This document shows, piece after piece, positions 6,418 through 9,256 of a DNA stretch of 9,256 bases. The notes under the pieces were generated by a model. The model had not been told where the DNA came from. It saw only the letters and a program-made list of their open reading frames with translations, and did not search any database. The stretch comes from PCC-9228 sp964477525 (GTDB taxonomy: Bacteria; Cyanobacteriota; Cyanobacteriia; Cyanobacteriales; PCC-9228), in contig CAYZHY010000137.1 of the NCBI GenBank assembly GCA_964477525.1, positions 1-9,256 of the forward strand, given 5' to 3'. Numbering within the stretch: position 1 is the stretch's first letter; every line of letters begins with the position of its first letter. The translations under genes and the position numbers were made by a program.

Positions 6418-8592
6418 ATGAACATGGACAAGAATGGCTTAAAAGAGATCGAAAGGTCAATCTCTTTTGACGGTCGGGATATTATCCTCAAAATCGGCTC
6501 CCTTGCGCCTCAGTCTGGTGGCTCAGTATTAATCGAATCAGGCGATACGGCTGTTTTAGTAACCGCTACACGTTCTGAACCGCGAGAAGGTATAGATTTC
6601 CTGCCTCTGTTAGTGGACTATGAAGAAAGACTGTATGCTGGCGGACGCATTCCCGGAGGCTTCCTAAGACGAGAAGGTCGTCCTCCAGAAAAAGCGACCC
6701 TGACCAGCCGTCTGATCGATCGTCCGCTACGACCTCTGTTCCCGAGTTGGTTGCGCGATGACATCCAAGTTGTCGCTACCACCCTCTCCATGGACGAGCA
6801 GGTACCGCCAGATGTGCTAGCGGTGACCGGTGCTTCCATTGCGGTCATGTTAGGGGAAATGCCCTTCCAAGGACCCATGGCATCCGTGCGCGTTGGGTTG
6901 ATTGGCGACGACTTCATTATTAACCCCACCTTCAGTGAAATTGAAGAGGGAGATTTGGACTTGGTCGTCGCTGGTTCTCCCGATGGCGTATTGATGGTAG
7001 AAGCCGGGGCCAACGAACTGCCAGAAGCAGATATTATTGAAGCCATCGATTTTGGCTACGAGGCAGCTTGCGATTTGATTAAAGCCCAACAAGAACTGTT
7101 GGACGAGTTGGGTATCAAAATCGAACTCGAATCGCCTCCGGAAGCGGATAGCAAATTGGAAGAATTCGTGCGATCGCGCGCTACCGACGGTATCAAAAAG
7201 GTTCTCACCAACTTTGATTACAACAAAACCCAACGAGATGAGGCCATCGATGCCGTCAAAGAAGAAGTCAAAAACCAAATTGAGGAACTTTCGGAAGAAG
7301 ATCCGGTAAAAGTCGCTGCCGCTGAAAATAGCAAAGATGTGGACAATGTGTTCAAAGCGGTCATGAAAGAGTTAATGCGCCGCCAAATTGTGGAAGAAGG
7401 CGTGCGCGTTGACGGCCGCAAGCTCGACGAAATTCGTCCCATCTCTTGTAGTGTCGGCGTGTTGCCCCGCCGCGTCCATGGTAGCGGTTTGTTTAACCGC
7501 GGACTCACCCAAATCCTCTCTGCTGTCACCCTAGGAACGCCTGGGGAAGCGCAAGAGTTGGCAGACGATTTGCATCCAGAATCCGAGAAAACCTACTTGC
7601 ACCACTACAATTTCCCACCGTTCTCGGTCGGCGAAACCAGGCCCATGCGCGCCCCAGGACGTCGGGAAATCGGACACGGTGCCCTGGCAGAACGGGCCAT
7701 CGTGCCTGCTTTGCCTAAGAAGGAAGACTTTCCCTATGTCATCCGGGTGGTTTCGGAAGTTCTGTCGTCCAACGGTTCTACTTCCATGGGATCGGTCTGC
7801 GGTTCCACTCTGGCTTTGATGGATGCTGGTGTTCCCCTATCGAAACCCGTTAGCGGTGCTGCCATGGGGTTAATTAAAGAAGGCTCCGAAGTCCGAATCC
7901 TCACGGATATTCAAGGGATGGAAGACTTTTTAGGAGATATGGACTTCAAGGTCGCCGGTACCCGAGATGGCATTACGGCTTTGCAAATGGACGTGAAACT
8001 GACCGGTCTGTCTGTAGAGACGATTGGCAATGCCATCAACCAGGCACGAGGAGCGCGGTTGGAGATTCTCGACAAAATGATGGAGGTAATTAACGAACCT
8101 CGGGACGAACTGTCTCTGTACGCACCGCGCCTGTTTACCTTGAAGATCGATCCGGAGACCATTGGCATGTTAATTGGTCCCGGTGGCAAGACCATAAAGT
8201 CCATCACTGAGGAAACCGGTACCAAAATCGATATCGACGATGACGGTACGGTGACCATTGCGGCGGTAGACGGCGATCGCGCCAAACGCGCGCGTACCAT
8301 GATTCAAAACCTCACCCGCAAGCTCAACTCCGGGGATGTCTATGCCGGTCGCGTTACCCGGATTATTCCCATAGGCGCTTTTGTGGAAATCTTGCCTGGC
8401 AAAGAGGGCATGATCCATATTTCCCAACTGGCTGATTATCGGGTCGGCAAAGTTGAAGACGAACTAGCCGTCGGCGATTTGGTCACGGTCAAAGTACGGG
8501 AAATCGACAGCAAAGGACGCATTAACCTAACGCGGCTGGGTATCCATCCTGACGAAGCTTCTGCTGCCCGCGAAGCCGCTGGCTTGATGTAA
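6418..8592 (+). CDS. pnp: Polyribonucleotide nucleotidyltransferase (PNPase)
   Basis: PNPase degrades RNA 3' to 5' by phosphorolysis, releasing nucleoside diphosphates, and can add heteropolymeric tails in the reverse reaction; in cyanobacteria it is thought to be the main tailing enzyme because they lack a separate bacterial poly(A) polymerase. The 724 residues match the family length (E. coli about 711). Order: first RNase PH domain (about 15-150, with FLPLLVDYEERLYAGGRIPGG starting at 61), all-helical linker domain (about 240-320), second RNase PH domain (about 325-555), KH (about 570-632, GXXG loop GPGG 587-590) and S1 (about 637-707). The catalytic set equivalent to E. coli D486, D492 and K494 appears as D503, D509 and K511. 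The start at 6418 has GAGAAG 11 nt upstream; an ATG at 6424 is possible. It is a monocistronic unit with its own promoter and no rpsO upstream in this window. All key residues are present, so it should be functional. Confidence 0.98.
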   Translation: MNMDKNGLKEIERSISFDGRDIILKIGSLAPQSGGSVLIESGDTAVLVTATRSEPREGIDFLPLLVDYEERLYAGGRIPGGFLRREGRPPEKATLTSRLIDRPLRPLFPSWLRDDIQVVATTLSMDEQVPPDVLAVTGASIAVMLGEMPFQGPMASVRVGLIGDDFIINPTFSEIEEGDLDLVVAGSPDGVLMVEAGANELPEADIIEAIDFGYEAACDLIKAQQELLDELGIKIELESPPEADSKLEEFVRSRATDGIKKVLTNFDYNKTQRDEAIDAVKEEVKNQIEELSEEDPVKVAAAENSKDVDNVFKAVMKELMRRQIVEEGVRVDGRKLDEIRPISCSVGVLPRRVHGSGLFNRGLTQILSAVTLGTPGEAQELADDLHPESEKTYLHHYNFPPFSVGETRPMRAPGRREIGHGALAERAIVPALPKKEDFPYVIRVVSEVLSSNGSTSMGSVCGSTLALMDAGVPLSKPVSGAAMGLIKEGSEVRILTDIQGMEDFLGDMDFKVAGTRDGITALQMDVKLTGLSVETIGNAINQARGARLEILDKMMEVINEPRDELSLYAPRLFTLKIDPETIGMLIGPGGKTIKSITEETGTKIDIDDDGTVTIAAVDGDRAKRARTMIQNLTRKLNSGDVYAGRVTRIIPIGAFVEILPGKEGMIHISQLADYRVGKVEDELAVGDLVTVKVREIDSKGRINLTRLGIHPDEASAAREAAGLM

Positions 8593-8601
8593 ACAGATAC
8601 A

Positions 8602-8655
8602 ATCCTTCTTCCTCAGGCTGGGAGCCTACAATGCTCTGTGTCTGGGATGAAGGAT
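8602..8655 (+). terminator. Long stem-loop directly after pnp
   Basis: The arm 8602-8613 (ATCCTTCTTCCT) pairs with 8644-8655 (GGGATGAAGGAT), with one mismatch and one G-U pair. It encloses an inner hairpin AGGCT-GGG-AGCCT (8615-8627). The structure begins 10 nt after the pnp stop, so it is likely the 3' end structure of the pnp mRNA. Only a short ATTTT follows, so it is not a canonical intrinsic terminator; it may instead protect the 3' end from exonucleases. Confidence 0.45.
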
Positions 8656-8663
8656 CGAATTTT

Positions 8664-8690
8664 GGGCAACCGATGCGTTGCCCCTACCTC
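8664..8690. repeat. Palindromic REP-like element
   Basis: GGGCAAC (8664-8670) and GTTGCCC (8677-8683) form a perfect 7-bp stem with a 6-nt loop, flanked by CTACCTC. On the minus strand it reads GAGGTAGGGGCAACGCATCG then GTTGCCC, which resembles short palindromes scattered in many cyanobacterial genomes and mistranslated as small 'GNEVGA' proteins. The stem is seen directly; the match to a dispersed family is from memory. Confidence 0.5.
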
Positions 8691-8697
8691 GTTTCCG

Positions 8698-8742
8698 AGT
8701 TTGGAATCTGGAGAACTGGGAAGATATAGCATTTTCCAAACT
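8698..8742. repeat. 9-bp perfect inverted repeat
   Basis: AGTTTGGAA (8698-8706) and TTCCAAACT (8734-8742) are perfect reverse complements separated by 27 bp. They form the third stem-loop in the series after pnp. The function is unknown; it could be part of a small non-autonomous element or of a structured 3' UTR. Confidence 0.55.
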
Positions 8743-8790
8743 GGTGAAGTAAGCTCGATCCGGTTCAAAGCCTCAGTTGGAGCAAGCTTA

Positions 8791-8819
8791 TTGTGCCTCG
8801 ATAGACTGTAAAATACTAT
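8791..8819 (+). promoter_or_regulatory. Promoter-like pair with no gene downstream
   Basis: TTGTGC (8791-8796) and TACTAT (8814-8819) are separated by exactly 17 bp, with 3/6 and 4/6 consensus matches. No plausible coding sequence follows, so it may be chance or drive a small RNA across 8826-8945. Confidence 0.2.
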
Positions 8820-9031
8820 AAGATGGCTGTGTTGTCTGCAGCGATCGCTGTCTGTATAAAGAAGTTTCCGATTTTCCCTCCTGCCGCGCCCCCTCACGTA
8901 ACAGATAAACCCATCATTAAACAACACAAACTTTGTTAATTTCGTTACTTAAAAATAGATAGGAATTCGTAGAAAAAGGAGAATTTCCTACAGTGGCCTA
9001 ATTAAAGGATTATTTCAAAACATCTAAAAAA

Positions 9032-9202
9032 TCAGCAACTCTTAATATAAATTTGCTTGGAATGTAGTTCGGTATACAAAAATAGAAAATTATATAGTGT
9101 TTCCAAATCAAACGTCAATAGTGCATGGCTGCAAGATTTTATACGAAATCCGTACTGCGAAGACCCGAAAAATTCTCCCAATTCACTACCTGCAGTCTTC
9201 AT
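9032..9202 (-). CDS. Possible small ORF, unrecognised
   Basis: An uninterrupted 56-codon frame runs from an ATG at 9202 to a TGA at 9034-9032. It starts MKTAGSELGEFFGSSQYGF and ends KQIYIKSC. I do not recognise it. Its first codons lie inside the right terminal repeat, and the left copy opens with the same frame (MKTAGSEVG), which hints that the repeat may carry the start of a small gene family. Against it: the G-run that could act as ribosome site abuts the ATG here, the region is AT-rich and at most weakly constrained, and the length is within chance. It could equally be spurious. Confidence 0.2.
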   Translation of the reverse strand: MKTAGSELGEFFGSSQYGFRIKSCSHALLTFDLETLYNFLFLYTELHSKQIYIKSC

Positions 9203-9253
9203 CCCCCTCTATATAAAAGGCGATCTGTACACATCTCATATAAAAATACTATA
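9177..9253. repeat. Terminal direct repeat, right copy
   Basis: The second copy of the sequence at 1-86, in the same orientation, lacks the 9-bp CCTCCCCCT insertion and differs at two positions. Similarity ends after ACTATA, three bases before the window edge. Unlike the left copy it joins an AT-rich flank (about 8930-9176), so the two flanks share nothing beyond the repeat on this side. See the left copy for interpretation. Confidence 0.85.
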
Positions 9254-9256
9254 GTA

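Larger units (their letters stand above)
8593..9176. other. Gene-free region downstream of pnp
   Basis: No recognisable gene lies between pnp and the right terminal repeat. The first 150 bp hold three consecutive inverted repeats (8602-8655, 8664-8683, 8698-8742). A promoter-like pair (8791-8819) and a HIP1-centred 12-bp palindrome (8839-8850) follow. From about 8930 the composition turns strongly AT-rich, with an imperfect inverted repeat AGGAATTC/GAATTTCCT (8961-8989). The only small frame I would mention is the 56-codon one listed at 9032-9202. Long minus-strand frames over 8613-8927 read through the hairpins and look spurious. Confidence 0.55.

Noticed and set aside
6618..7529. Long minus-strand frames opposite pnp
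   Set aside because: Shadows of a well-conserved gene, with low-complexity Ser/Arg-rich translations and no start signals.
8613..8927. 104-codon minus-strand frame with an LGNEVGATHRL stretch
   Set aside because: It reads straight through the hairpins and a likely dispersed palindrome, lacks a credible ribosome site and resembles spurious proteins derived from cyanobacterial repeats.
9057..9254. Plus-strand frame of 65 codons at the right end
   Set aside because: Only its second half is shared with the left repeat copy, where the same frame ends in a stop soon after. It has no ribosome site or recognised domain, and is cut by the window edge.
1..9256. CRISPR array, tRNA, rRNA, transposase or integrase
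   Set aside because: No regularly spaced repeats, no cloverleaf-like segment and no catalytic motif of a mobile-element enzyme was found on either strand.
1..9256. Circular plasmid closed through the terminal repeats
   Set aside because: The two copies differ by a 9-bp indel and two substitutions, so they are not the exact overlap of a circular assembly, and pnp is a chromosomal housekeeping gene.

Overview
The window looks like cyanobacterial chromosome. The 8-bp HIP1 palindrome GCGATCGC occurs at least 13 times in about 9.3 kb, where chance predicts fewer than one. The proteins also fit: a pentapeptide-repeat protein with a cyanobacterial-style N-terminus, a large SNF2 ATPase paired with a SWIM zinc-finger protein, and a cyanobacteria-like PNPase. 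I cannot name the genus from this sequence.

Layout from left to right. 1-352 is non-coding: a sequence (1-86) that recurs at the right end of the window, then a short tandem repeat. A gamma-glutamylcyclotransferase-like gene (minus strand, 353-928) diverges from a pentapeptide-repeat gene (plus strand, 1049-2056). The pentapeptide gene converges on, and overlaps by 41 bp, a two-gene minus-strand operon. In that operon a 1063-residue SNF2-family ATPase (2955-6146) is transcribed first and a SWIM zinc-finger protein (2016-2942) follows after 12 bp. A 271-bp divergent promoter region (6147-6417) leads into pnp (6418-8592, plus strand), complete with both RNase PH domains, KH and S1. The last 664 bp hold no recognisable gene. 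They contain three consecutive stem-loops after pnp, a palindrome resembling dispersed cyanobacterial repeats, an AT-rich stretch, and the second copy of the terminal repeat.

Functionally this is mostly core-genome content: nucleic-acid remodelling (SNF2 plus SWIM), RNA turnover (PNPase), a small glutathione/peptide-type enzyme and a scaffold-like solenoid protein. The SNF2 and SWIM genes are the only pair whose arrangement directly suggests a joint job. I found no transposase, integrase, CRISPR array, toxin-antitoxin pair, tRNA or rRNA. The best leads for something undescribed are the near-identical direct repeats at the two ends, the structured RNA region downstream of pnp, and the SNF2-SWIM pair. 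Because both ends lie in the same repeat, the window may be a whole draft contig that broke at repeats; this is inference.
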